The notes under the pieces were generated by a model. That model was not told where the DNA came from. It was given only the letters and a program-made list of their open reading frames with translations, and ran no database searches. DNA of 64,000 nt, from the NCBI GenBank assembly GCA_037893225.1, contig JAZGUH010000145.1, positions 434,001 to 498,000 of the forward strand, written 5' to 3'. Below are positions 52,631 to 63,350 of the stretch, piece by piece (the stretch's first letter is position 1; the number at the start of each line of letters is the position of its first letter). Made by a program: the position numbers and the translations under genes. This DNA is from Hippasteria phrygiana. Its lineage: Eukaryota > Echinodermata > Asteroidea > Valvatida > Goniasteridae.

Positions 52631-53449
52631 AGTGATCCTTCGTTTTGAACGTACGTAGGACTGTAGCGACGTAAGGACCTCATTATCGCCCAATGAGAAG
52701 CTCTACACCATAGGCCCCACCCAATTGTGACCATTGTCTTTATTGAGCTTCATAAATATGCATGTTATACAAAAGAGCTTTTCCAAGAGACGCATGCATG
52801 CCACCAGTCAATCTCGTACCACCTGTACATGACATTGTTCAACTGCAACGCGTAGCATTGTGTATCACAGATTAGGAATTTGGCGCGTAAAGAAATGTGA
52901 TTTTAATATAGGTTTGGTTGAGTGGCTGTCGACACGAACCTGTCTATTTTCATTAGAGAAGAATAGACAAATAAGGTTTCACAGTTTAGGAGTCAAGTTT
53001 TATCCGTTCTCAATTTAATCGTTATCCACAATTTGTTTTAAATTCATTGTTTAGTGGTATGTTTTTCATTTATTTTGAATAAGATTGTCAACCTAAGCCG
53101 ACTGCAGACAAATTATGCCACCAAAAACTAATTCAAGCAAAACAAGAGCATTTTTTTTAAAAAGGAAACAAAAGGAAAGGAAAAAAATAGAAGAATAAAA
53201 ACAAGGACTGAAAAATAACCACCTCAATTACAAAACCAATATAACTTTCTATTTTTAAATGGATGCTCACGGTGGCTTTAGTGTTTTTTTTTAATGTATT
53301 TTCATTTGTTTCGTTTCTAGCTATATTTCTTTTTAACTAAAGAGCAGATGCAAATGTCATAATGCAAAAAATGTATGTGTGTCTCTGGGGCGGGGAGGGA
53401 GAGAGAGATGGGTCAGGCATATTAGGTCCGGCCTGACATCTGAACAATA

Positions 53450-54082
53450 GGCCTTTTCACACTAGACAAAATCTCGGGGGCGGCTCCGGGGCAACGCGGG
53501 GGTGAGAATGTGCGACGTTTCACACTAGCCATTTTCGCCACGGGGCCGCCCCCGAGATTGGTCTCGCCCCAGTGCGAACTCGCCCCTGCTCCAGGCCAGG
53601 GGTGAGATTTTTCAACCCGGGCCGAGACCGATCTCGGGGGTGGCCCTGGGGCGAAATGGCTAGTGTGAAACGTCGAACCGCATGCAGGGTTTCGTACAAC
53701 CCGGTTGAGAAACAGGTGGTCTCGACAAAATAATTCCAAAGGTCCTGTCAAAGCTCAGCGCCATTATTCTGAAGCACAATATGTGGCAGAGGCCCCCCCC
53801 CCCCTCTCTTTTGTGCTGGTCATTGTGTTCCCGGAATCTCAGGAATTATTTTCAGCGAGGAGGAAGTTAGGAATTTACTGGCCATCTGGGGGTCGATTAA
53901 ATACAAACTAGTGTAAAACGCTCATGCCCAACCCCGGGGCGAGCTCGCCCCGGGGTTGGCTGAGGTAGGTTTGCACGAAACGAGTGTGAAACGACGCGGG
54001 GTTGAACTCGGGGGTGAAAACGCCGGGGCGGCCCCGGGGCGGCCCCGGGGCGAGGGGTTCGGCGCTCTAGTGTGAAAAGGCC
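53450..54082. mobile_element. GC-rich inverted-repeat element (left-arm copy)
   Basis: The ends GGCCTTTTCACACTAGA and its complement (CTCTAGTGTGAAAAGGCC) are inverted. The interior is dominated by CCCCGGGGC(G)-type palindromes and repeated CACACTAG(C)/CTAGTGTGAAA words, suggesting internal copies of the terminus. The right-arm twin is at about 55118-55770. The ORFs across it are artefacts of GC bias. Confidence 0.65.
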
Positions 54083-54099
54083 TTATGCCTGACCAGCAG

Positions 54100-54560
54100 G
54101 GTGGTTATGACCAAACCAAATGTCACCTCAATGTGAACAAAACACCTGAACACCATCAACGCACTGCTTTCTATGACCAAACAAAATCTCATCTCAATGT
54201 TAACACCAACCTGAATATCATCAACGCGCTATACATGCTTTCTCTAACCAAACCAAATCTCATTTGAATCTGAATATCATCAGTTCGGTGCTTTCAATGA
54301 CCAAACCAAATCTCATTTGAATGTGAACACCAACCTGAATATCATCAGCTCGGTGCTTTCAATGACCAAACCAAATCTCATTTGAATGTGAACACCAACC
54401 TGAATATCATCAGTTCGGTGCTTTCAATGACCAAACCAAATCTCATTTGAATGTGAACACCAACCTGAATATCATCAGCTCGGTGCTTTCAATGACCAAA
54501 CCAAATCTCATTTGAATGTGAACACCAACCTGAATATCATCAGCTCGGTGCTTTCTATGA
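54100..54560. repeat. 65-bp satellite units in the left foldback arm
   Basis: CCAAACCAAATCTCATTTGA starts units at 54301, 54366, 54431 and 54496, with diverged units before. The unit continues ATGTGAACACCAACCTGAA, ATCATCAG, CGGTGCTTTCAATGA. It is homologous to the 66-bp array at 49960-50800. Confidence 0.9.
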
Positions 54561-54769
54561 CCAATGTATACAATGTACTGAACCTTGGCAATGGGACCTC
54601 GTGGGACAGCATTTCGTTGTACATAACTAACAACAAGGCCCCACCGAGGGCCATGGACGTTGTACCCTGCCAGGATAAGATGCATGATCCATTTAAAATT
54701 GTTCCAAGGTTCAGTACATTGTATACCACGATGAAATTGCGACTTCCAGCAAATTCATTTGAATGTGAA

Positions 54770-55100
54770 CACCGAAAGCGCCGAACTGATGATATTCAGG
54801 TTGGTGTTCACATTCAAATGAGATTTGGTTTGGTCATTGAAAGCACCGAACTGATGATATTCAGGCTGGTGTTCACATTCAAATGAGATTTGGTTTGGTC
54901 ATTGAAAGCACCGAACTGATGATATTCAGATTCAAATGAGATTTGGTTTGGTTAGAGAAAGCATGTATAGCGCGTTGATGATATTCAGGTTGGTGTTAAC
55001 ATTGAGATGAGATTTTGTTTGGTCATAGAAAGCAGTGCGTTGATGGTGTTCAGGTGTTTTGTTCACATTGAGGTGACATTTGGTTTGGTCATAACCACCC
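54770..55100. repeat. 65-bp satellite units in the right foldback arm
   Basis: The same units in reverse complement, about three full copies plus one shortened copy near 54925. Confidence 0.88.
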
Positions 55101-55388
55101 TGCTGGTCAGGCATAAGGCCTTTTCATACTAGAGCGCCGAACCCCTCGCCCCGGGGCCGCCCCGGGGCCGCCCCGGCGTTTTCACCCCCGAGTTCAACCC
55201 CGCGTCGTTTCACACTCGTTTCGCGCAAACCTATACCTCAGCCAACCCCGGGGCGAGCTCGCCCCGGGGTTGGGCATGAGCGTTTCACACTAGTTTGTAT
55301 TTAATCGACCCCCAGATGGCCAGTAAATTCCTAACTTCCTCCTCGCTGAAAATAATTCCTGAGATTCCGGGAACACAATGACCAGCAC

Positions 55389-55419
<31 letters not shown>

Positions 55420-57104
55420 TGGGTGCCTCTGCCACATATTGTGCTTCAGAATAATGGCGCTGAGCTTTGACAGGACCTTTGGAATTATTTTGTCGAGACC
55501 ACCTGTTTCTCAACCGGGTTGTACGAAACCCTGCATGCGGGGCGACGTTTCACACTAGCCATTTCGCCCCAGGGCCACCCCCGAGATCGGTCTCGCCCCG
55601 GGTTGAAAAATCTCACCCCTGGCCTGGAGCAGGGGCGAGTTCGCCCTGGGGCGAGACCAATCTCGGGGGCGGCCCCGTGGCGAAAATGGCTAGTGTGAAA
55701 CGTCGCACATTCTCACCCCCGCGTTGCCCCGGGGCCGCCCCCGAGATTTTGTCTAGTGTAAAAAGGCCTATTGTTCTGATGTCAGGCCGGACCTATGCCT
55801 GACCCATCTCTCTCTCCCTCCCCGCCCCAGAGACACACATACATTTTTTGCATTATGACATTTGCATCTGCTCTTTAGTTAAAAAGAAATATAGCTAGAA
55901 ACGAAACAAATGAAAATACATTTAAAAAAAACACTAAAGCCACCGTGAGCATCCATTTAAAAATAGAAAGTTATATCGGTTTCGTAATTGAGGCGGTTAT
56001 TTTTCAGTCCTTGTTTTTATTCTTCTATTTGTTTTCCTTTCCTTTTGTTTCCTTTTTAAACAAAATGCTCTTGTTTTGCTTGAATTAGTTTTTGGTGGCA
56101 TAATTTGTCTGCAGTCGGCTTAGGTTGACAATCTTATTCAAAATAAATGAAAAAAAATACCACTAAACAATAAATTTTAAACAAATTGTGGATAACGATT
56201 AAATTGAGAACGGATAAAACTTGCACTCCTAAACTGTGAAACCTTATTTGTCTATTCTTCTCTAATGAAAATAAACAGGTTCGTGTCGACAGCCACTCAA
56301 CCAAACCTATATTCAAATCCCATTTCTTTACGCGCCAAATTCCTAATCTGTGATACACAATGCTACGCGTTTCAGTTGAACAATGTCATGTACCGGTGGT
56401 ACGAGATTGACTGGTGGCATGCATGCGTCTCTTGGAAAAGCTCTTTTGTATAACATGCATATTTATGAAGCTCAATAAAGACAACGGTCACAATTGGGTG
56501 GTGCCTATGGTGTAGAGCTTCTCATTGGGCGATAATGAGGTCCTTAAGTCGCTACGGTCCTACGTACGTTCAAAACGAAGGATCACTTGTTGGACCGACG
56601 TCTCGTCAGGCAAACCGTCCATACCTCACGTACTCAACCTCGTCCCCAGGGTCTACTTTCATCCTCGTTCTGAAAGCGTATTGCTCGAACACTATGAGGA
56701 CGAGGTTGACGCGTACTGTACAACTGAATTAAGTACATGTGTGTGCAGGCTACTGGCGGGATTTGCGAACTAAACACTCTGACTTCGTTACAAAATTGCG
56801 GTAAAATTTAAGGTTTTTTTGGGCCGGACTCGGGCCGAGTCCTCGAGCTGGTCGAGTCCTTATTGTCAGAGTCCGAGTCCGAGTCCTGACTGTCCGAGTC
56901 CGAGTCCGAGTCCGAGTCCTTGAAAATCGGGACTCGAGTCCGAGTCCGGACTCCAGTCCTCCAGCACTGCGCCCCACCAAGGGCGGATCCAGAACACAAT
57001 TTGGGGGAGGGGGCCAAACCTCTTTTTTTGCAATTTTTTGGGGAGGGGCCACAAAATATTTTGTACTTGTATAAGGCAACTATAGAGTATCGAAGTGATG
57101 GCGT

Positions 57105-57330
57105 GCAAGCTTGCGCGCAAGCTTGCGTGCAGAAGGAAGGATTTCTGGAATGGAAGGAAGGATTTCTGGAATGGAAGGAAGGATTTCTGGAAGGAAGGAT
57201 TTCTGGAAGGAAGGATTTCTGGAAGGAAGGATTTCTGGAAGGAAGGATTTCTGGAAGGAAGGATTTCTGTAAGAGCTTTCATCAAGCCTGAGAGTGTGAG
57301 CTTGCTCGCAAGCTTGGAGCAAGCTATTGT
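57105..57330. repeat. 16-bp minisatellite between AAGCTTGC palindromes
   Basis: GATTTCTGGAAGGAAG repeats about five times, plus two longer variants with GGAATGGAA. It is preceded by GCAAGCTTGCGCGCAAGCTT and followed by GCTTGCTCGCAAGCTTGGAG, so the minisatellite sits between palindromic AAGCTTGC blocks. Confidence 0.8.
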
Positions 57331-57607
57331 TCACCTTTTTTATAAGCTGTATTTAAAACACACACAAACATATTATTGTGCTTAATGATCAGTTTGAAGA
57401 CATGAGTTCCCATCAAAGCTAAAATGTTATGGTAACTTGATTTTATTATCCAAAGCTAAGAAATTATAATGAAAAACTAAACAAATACACAACACTTAGT
57501 TTCAAGGTTTTTCTTTGAATCCTACTAGCTCCCTACTGTTTTTAAGTACTGGACCAAGTCAACCAAAATCCATCAATCACACTGCTTCCAATGCTGGTTT
57601 GCTATGG

Positions 57608-57712
57608 TTACATGATGATGTATACACACATCACCAAATTGTTGTCAGGGTATCGAGTGGCTAACTTCTTCAAGTGGATATCTCCTTGCTGCAAATGCTG
57701 TATCTGACATGC
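57608..57712 (-). CDS. Candidate terminal coding exon, unrecognised
   Basis: The minus strand has a strong acceptor (TTTTTTTTTATTTCAG|GC) followed by 35 codons open to a TAA in one frame (ACQIQHLQQGDIHLKKL). No family is recognised. The other frames close early. It may be chance. Confidence 0.22.
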   Translation of the reverse strand, partial: ACQIQHLQQGDIHLKKLATRYPDNNLVMCVYIIM

Positions 57713-58193
57713 CTGAAATAAAAAAAAATCACAAATAATTTATTATACAAAAAAAAACTTTCTAGTTTTAGTAGCTACATGTAGTAGCTGTTCACCAGAA
57801 ATTAATCAATTAAATTATAGTAAACCATCATATTAACAAAAATAAAAATTCCTTTTCATTGGAAATCTAGACAGCTAACACTATGAACATCTACGGCGAA
57901 CTAACAATGAAAGTCCATTGTTACTGGGCACTGAATCCATTGTTACATGTACTTGTTCACAGTGTAAATGGCTAAGTCATAAATTAAATCCTTTAACTGT
58001 TTTGCGACGGCAAAATTCGAAGACGTCATTAAAAATAATGCTGAAAAGCCCTATGTTCTGTTCATCGAAGAAACATATAGACCTCTAGTTTAAATACTTA
58101 TTATGAAGGTCAACTAGCAAAGTATTTGTGCACAAACTTTGTGGAATTCTTCACATTACTGGGGCCAAAATTTATCACGTTCTCGTTATGCAG

Positions 58194-58353
58194 GTACATC
58201 GCCGCGGCATCTACAGCTGATGTTGGGCTAGATAATGTGTGGCTGTCGTGCCTCAATGACCCCATGGAGATCCGGGAAAAGATCAAGGAGACTGGTGCTG
58301 ATGGCATCACCATCAACGGGAGAATGCTGTCCACTTTTAGGCAGTTCCTGCAG
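58194..58353 (+). CDS. Candidate host exon of 160 bp, unrecognised protein
   Basis: Flanked by TTATGCAG and CAG|GTAATT. Open in one frame over its full length, with balanced, non-repetitive composition (YIAAASTADVGLDNVWLSC, then EIREKIKETGADGITINGR and MLSTFRQFLQ), which reads like a helical segment of a globular protein. Splice-site quality and composition argue for a real exon. Its gene and neighbouring exons are not identified in the window. Confidence 0.5.
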
Positions 58354-58440
58354 GTAATTACAAGAATTTTTTTATGCAAATCATTCACTTTTTTGGCACT
58401 AAATTACCCTTGTTTTTTACTCTTTCCTGTCTTTCATGTG

Positions 58441-58830
58441 CAGGACGAATATAACCCTAACCCATGACCTGACCTGGACCCAAATCCTGACCCTGACCCG
58501 GATCCTGACCCCACCCGAATCCCAATCCGAACCCAGATTCCGACCCTGACTCCGACCTTGACCCTCACCCGGCTCCTTACCCTGGTCCTGACCCCAAACT
58601 GGATCCTGACACCGACCCTGACCCAACCCTGAACCCAACCCGGATTCTGACCCCGACCCTGACCTGACCATGACCCCGACCATGACCCAACCATGACCCC
58701 GACCATGACCCGCATCAAGATCGTAACCCTAACACCACCCTGGCCCAGACCTTGAACACAACGACCCAGACCTTGACCCGACCCTGACCCGACCCTGACC
58801 CCAATTCCGACGCTGAACATGATCCAGACC
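58441..58830. repeat. Degenerate CCTGACCC low-complexity tract
   Basis: Nearly 400 bp of variants of CCTGACCC(G/A/T). The ORFs on the opposite strand (Gly/Ser/Val/Arg-rich) are by-products. Confidence 0.85.
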
Positions 58831-59079
58831 TATAGATTTGTGCACAAAGCCGATTTTCCCGTAAAGTTTCTGCACAGTCGATTTCCCATAGGTTTGTGGA
58901 CATAAAACCTGCCAACTTGACCTAACCGGAACTAAAGAAGACAATACAGTTAGAAGTCACGGGTCGGGTTAAAAGGTCATGAAGGTGACCTTTGGGTTCT
59001 TGACTAGTTAGGGGTCAAAGGTTATGGTTTTCCTAAAATGATCGGATATACTGTCCCTTTTGGGGGAGTGGCTGCAGAT

Positions 59080-59150
59080 ATTACCAGTATTTTTTGATGC
59101 AAATAATTCACTTTTTTTGCACTAAATTAACCTTGTTTTTCATTGGCTTT
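59080..59150. repeat. Duplicate of the intron sequence at 58353-58440
   Basis: GATGCAAATAATTCACTTTTTT and CACTAAATTAACCTTGTTTTT match 58372-58420 with few changes. This places a second copy of the intron start about 720 bp downstream, without the exon. Confidence 0.7.
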
Positions 59151-59620
59151 TCCGAAATTTTTCGGAAAAGCCATTGTTTTTGTTCTGATTTTTTTTTTGG
59201 CTTTTCCGACACTTCCAGTCGGAAAAGGCCTTGTTTTTGTTCTGATTTTTTTTTTTCTTCTTCTTCTTTTAGTTCCGACCAAAATCCCATAGACTTTGTA
59301 CACGAATTTTCTCGGCGGCACTTTAGGTCTTAAAAAACCTCAGATCTTAACCAAACTTACCTCAAACATAGACCCTAAGCTGACATATTGCGTCGAAGAG
59401 TGACGTCATGATGACGTCATCAAGTGATTTTTTATGAATTTTTGAATTTTTAAAATCGTAACATTCTTTTAAATATATCTAGCGAACAAAACAAGATATT
59501 TTCAAAATTCTTTTTCTTATAGCTTTGGTATGTCTCAAAGATATGCCCTAAATTGCGAAAATTGTGTGACGTCATGATGACGTCATCAAAAATGTGTTTT
59601 TTTGTTAACGCATGCAAGGG
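59150..59620. repeat. Inverted copy of the TGACGTCA-type repeat with hairpin terminus
   Basis: It starts with two hairpins (GGCTTTTCCGA ... TCGGAAAAGCC; GGCTTTTCCGACACTTCCAG and its complement) and continues as the reverse complement of the 48310-48500 block (CATAGACTTTGTACACGAAT, CGGCGGCACTTTAGG). Four TGACGTCA octamers lie between 59401 and 59590. Confidence 0.75.
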
Positions 59621-60038
59621 TCAATCCGATTACAAAAATGTATATATTGAATTTTCCTGTACCCAATTCCAAAATTTCATGATCGTGGTAAGAAATGATC
59701 TCAAGTAAGAAATGACAGCCATTTCAAAATTTAGACCAAATTCAATATAACACAAAGGAATTCTGGGACGGGCTGATAACCATGGCTTAAATGTACATGC
59801 TGTTTATAAAAAGGGTTGATTTATAGTCTTTTTCAAGTCGCTAATCACAGGTAGCTGTGGAAATAGGTATCCGAAACCGTGCGTAACGTTTCGCTAACTT
59901 CCTAATCATGCAGAATCAAGCCTAACAAAGTACGTACATACGCTGCAGATGCCAAATTTCCACACACGTATAGTCTGCAACAACAACAAAATCTATCCGT
60001 ACATGCGAGATTCGCCGTTTAGAGCTGGAAGGACTTAC

Positions 60039-60076
60039 ATTGGGTTCACAGCGGTTTTTGTTTGGAGCGCCGACAT
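60039..60076 (-). CDS. Candidate first coding exon, minus strand
   Basis: ATGTCGGCGCTCC with A at -3, 12 codons plus two bases (MSALQTKTAVNP), then a perfect GTAAGT donor (60038-60033). The upstream region towards 60600 is comparatively CpG-rich. No protein identity can be given from so short a piece. Confidence 0.35.
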
Positions 60077-60616
60077 CTTCCGTTTCCCTGAATATATCAA
60101 CCAAACACTCACCCAAAATGCAGAGTAGTCATTCATGCAGCGACTGATCCCCTCAAAATGAGAATACGATCAAGTTAAACCCGAAAAAACATTTTTCGTG
60201 CAACCCGGAGCATGCACAAACGAGCTGTGCATATATTATAGTAGCGGATTCTTAAACATGACATGGATACATGTTTGCGTATATCGGCCAGCGGCACTGT
60301 GCGCGCCTCGGGGCTCAACGGGTGCCTCTTGGAGTTGGACGTGAAATTCGACTTTTCGTCTGGCTCGTATTTGAACCTTAGTGTCTGCACCTTAATCCTC
60401 GAACTCTACTTGTATCTCAAGTGACGTATCTATCATTTTGGATGCTGTTGTAAGGGTGAAACCGGATGCTTTTGTTGAGACTTCAGATACATATTCAGAA
60501 AAACCACACGATCACTGCAGACGACCTTAGACGCTACTATATGGGCAGATCATGTCCAAACGTTTAAAAAGGCGATAGAGGGTCCAATCATGGAGGAAGT
60601 TCAGTAGGACAGCAAC
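60077..60616. promoter_or_regulatory. Possible bidirectional promoter region
   Basis: A 540-bp interval between two divergent candidate first exons, richer in CpG than its surroundings (for example 60281-60365). It has no repeats of the families found elsewhere, unlike almost every other 500-bp stretch nearby. No TATA box is placed convincingly. Confidence 0.3.
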
Positions 60617-60646
60617 ATGTTTCAATTTGGTGGTCCAGATATTCAG
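60617..60646 (+). CDS. Candidate first coding exon, plus strand
   Basis: ATG with A at -3, ten codons (MFQFGGPDIQ), then CAG|GTAAGC, a strong donor. The following 2.7 kb would be intron filled with repeats. Identity unknown. Confidence 0.35.
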
Positions 60647-60659
60647 GTAAGCATGTCGA

Positions 60660-63350
60660 AAATTGCGAGATTTTACTTTAATATTCCGCACCAGCATGGT
60701 TCAGAAGCAGCGAAATCTTGGAAAATAAACCAACCCTGCTTGTCTAAATATGTGGCACTACGTGTTATTTTTAAAGATTTATCTCCTAAATATTTGTGAA
60801 ATATGAGATAGAAATTTACATAGTACAAAATATATATATGAACACTCTACATGTACATTACTAAAAGAAATTTGTGACCATACACTGCCAATAATACATG
60901 TAGGCCTAAAGTCAAAACAAATTAACATGTTTTTCCTCTATTTAGCAGTGCAAATTCTCCAACAAAAGCCTCAAATTTATGTGATTACACAATTCTGAAC
61001 ATGAATAATTGCAGATAAATGCTTTGACATGTTGGACAGACATTTTCAACACAACTTGAACAAGTTGTTGTTGGGGAGTGAGTTATGCCCCTATACTAGT
61101 CTTGTCTCAGAAAAGTTACAACCCAGTCTGCAAGTATAGGGCCTACATGTAGTACATCTGTACAAATTATAAACCCAACCAGCTAGTCAGAAACAGCGAA
61201 ATCTTGGAAATTAACCAACCCTGCTTGTCTAAATATGTGCCACAACCTGTTACTTCAAGATTTATCTCCTAAATATTTGTGGAAAATAAGACACAAATTT
61301 ACTGTACATGTATGTGAACACTGTAGTGAAAATTCCCCAACAAAATTACACAATTCTGAGGAGAGATTTTACTTTAATACCCCTACCAGCATGGGTCAGA
61401 AACACAGAAATCTTGGGAAATAACCAACCCTGTTTGTCTAAGTATGTGGCACAACTTATTTCAAGATTTATTTCCTAAAGATTTGTGGAAAATGAGACAG
61501 AAATTTGCATATGTACATGTACATGTATGTAAACACTGTAGTACATGTACATTAATTTCTGACCAGACACTGCCAAGAATAATTAGGCTATGTATAGTGA
61601 ACACAAACTGTTTTCCTCTATTTAGCAGTGAAAATTCCCCAACAAAAGCCTCCAACTAAAGGTTGTGCCATATGATGACACGATTATGAAGAGAGATTTT
61701 ACTTTCAAACCCCCACCAAATGAATAAACTGAAGAGTTTGATGTCTAAAATACAAACATTGTCACGTATAATACTGCAATATTTTGGCAATGCTTTGCCA
61801 TGTTGCATATGCATTTTCAACGCAACTTTAAAAAGTTGTTTTCGGGGAGTGAGATATGCCCCTACTTGTCTCAGAGAAGTTAATTATTATTATTATACAC
61901 AGCCTAGTCTGCAAGTTGGGCCTGGGGGCATGCATGTATCTGTACAAATTATAAACCCAACCAGCTCACCCTGAACCCCAGATAAAAAACCCAAAACACA
62001 ACACATGAATAAAATATAGAAATACACAGGGGAAAATCTTTATGTTCCAATAAATTTTAAAAGAGAACAAAGCAGACAGTACATACCTACATGTTGATAT
62101 TTAATGGTAGCCGCATTAAATAGTTTTATTCCACCATGATTGTGTGCAAAGAAATTTGTGACCATACACTGCCAATAATAATACATGTAGGCCTAAAGTC
62201 AAAACAAATTAACATGTTTTTCCTCTATTTAGCAGTGCAAATTCTCCAACAAAAGCCTCAAATTTATGTGATTACACAATTCTGAACATGAATGATTGCA
62301 GATAAATGCTTTGACATGTTGGACAGACATTTTCAACACAACTTGAAAAAGTTGTTGTTGGGGAGTGAGTTATGCCCCTATACTAGTCTTGTCTCAGAAA
62401 AGTTACAACCCAGTCTGCAAGTATAGGGCCTACATGTAGTACATCTGTACAAATTATAAACCCAACCAGCTAGTCAGAAACAGCGAAATCTTGGAAATTA
62501 ACCAACCCTGCTTGTCTAAATATGTGCCACAACCTATTACTTCAAGATTTATCTCCAAAATATCTGTGGAAAATGAGACACACATTTACTGTACATGTAT
62601 GTGAACACTGTAGTGAAAATTCCCCAACAAAATTACAAAATTCTGAGGAGAGATTTTACTTTAATACCCCTACCAGCATGGGTCAGAAACACAGAAATCG
62701 TGGGAAATAACCAACCCTGTTTGTCTAAGTATGTGGCACAACTTATTTCAAGATTTATTTCCTAAAGATTTGTGGAAAATGAGACAGAAATTTACATAAT
62801 TATGTACATGTACATGTATGTAAACACTTGTAGTACATGTACATTAATTTCTGACCAGACACTGCCAAGAATAATTAGGCTATGTAGGCCTATAGTGAAC
62901 ACAAACTGTTTTCCTCTATTTAGCAGTGAAAATTCCCCAACAAAAGCCTCCAACTAAAGGTTGTGCGATATGATGACACGATTATGAAGAGAGATTTTAC
63001 TTTCAAACCCCCACCAACTGAATAAACTGAAGAGTTTGATGTCTAAAATACAAACATTGTCACGTATAATACTGCAATATTTTAGCAATGCTTTGCCATG
63101 TTGCATATGCATTTTCAACGCAACTTTAAAAAGTTGTTTTCGGGGAGTGAGATATGCCCCTACTTGTCTCAGAGAAGTTAATTATTATTATTATACACAG
63201 CCTAGTCTGCAAGTTGGGCCTGGGGGCATGCACGTATCTGTACAAATTATAAACCCAACCAGCTCACCCTGAACCCCAAATAAAAAACCCAAAACACAAC
63301 ACATGAATAAAATATAGAAATACACAGGGGACAATCTTTATTGTTCCTTA
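60660..63350. repeat. Composite repeat with a 1.28 kb tandem duplication
   Basis: The stretch starting GAAATTTGTGACCATACACT at 60867 recurs at 62151 (offset 1,284 bp) with only scattered differences, through to GAAATACACAGGGGA at the end of each unit. Within each unit are shorter repeats with AGATTTTACTTTAATACCCC, AACCAACCCTG and TTTCAAGATTTATTTC, the family also seen at 4856-6500. Non-coding. Confidence 0.88.

Larger units (their letters stand above)
52631..56587. mobile_element. Large foldback (palindrome), arms about 1.9 kb, 115-bp spacer
   Basis: The sequence from AGTGATCCTTCGTTTTGAAC (52631) to GTATACAATGTACTGAACC (54588) is repeated in reverse complement from 54704 to 56587, with small indels and a longer G tract near 55397. 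Each arm contains the same nested parts: CpG-rich outer segment, AT-rich segment, GC-rich element (53450-54082 and about 55118-55770) and 65-bp satellite units (more in the left arm than the right). Long inverted arms containing tandem repeats are typical of Foldback or Galileo-type elements, but no target duplication was found at these borders. Confidence 0.85.
50934..56969. mobile_element. Probable hAT-like element, 6.0 kb, with GAGTCC hexamers at both ends
   Basis: The left end CAGTGCTGTAGTCGAGTCC and the right end, the complement of CAGTGCTGGAGGACTGGAG, are inverted. The flanks CTCCGCAC (50926-50933) and CGCCCCAC (56970-56977) agree at 6 of 8 positions. GAGTCC repeats occupy 50970-51125 and 56865-56955 in the same orientation, as in the two firmer elements of this family (10945-14515, 29228-30050). 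It encloses a 296-bp MITE and a 4 kb foldback. No transposase is seen. The pairing is an inference; the two ends could belong to separate insertions. Confidence 0.55.

Noticed and set aside
52631..56587. Mirrored ORFs in the two foldback arms as gene pairs
   Set aside because: They fall in GC-rich palindromic or satellite DNA and exist in both arms only through the inversion.
58417..58820. Gly/Ser/Val-rich proteins on the minus strand
   Set aside because: By-products of the CCTGACCC low-complexity tract.
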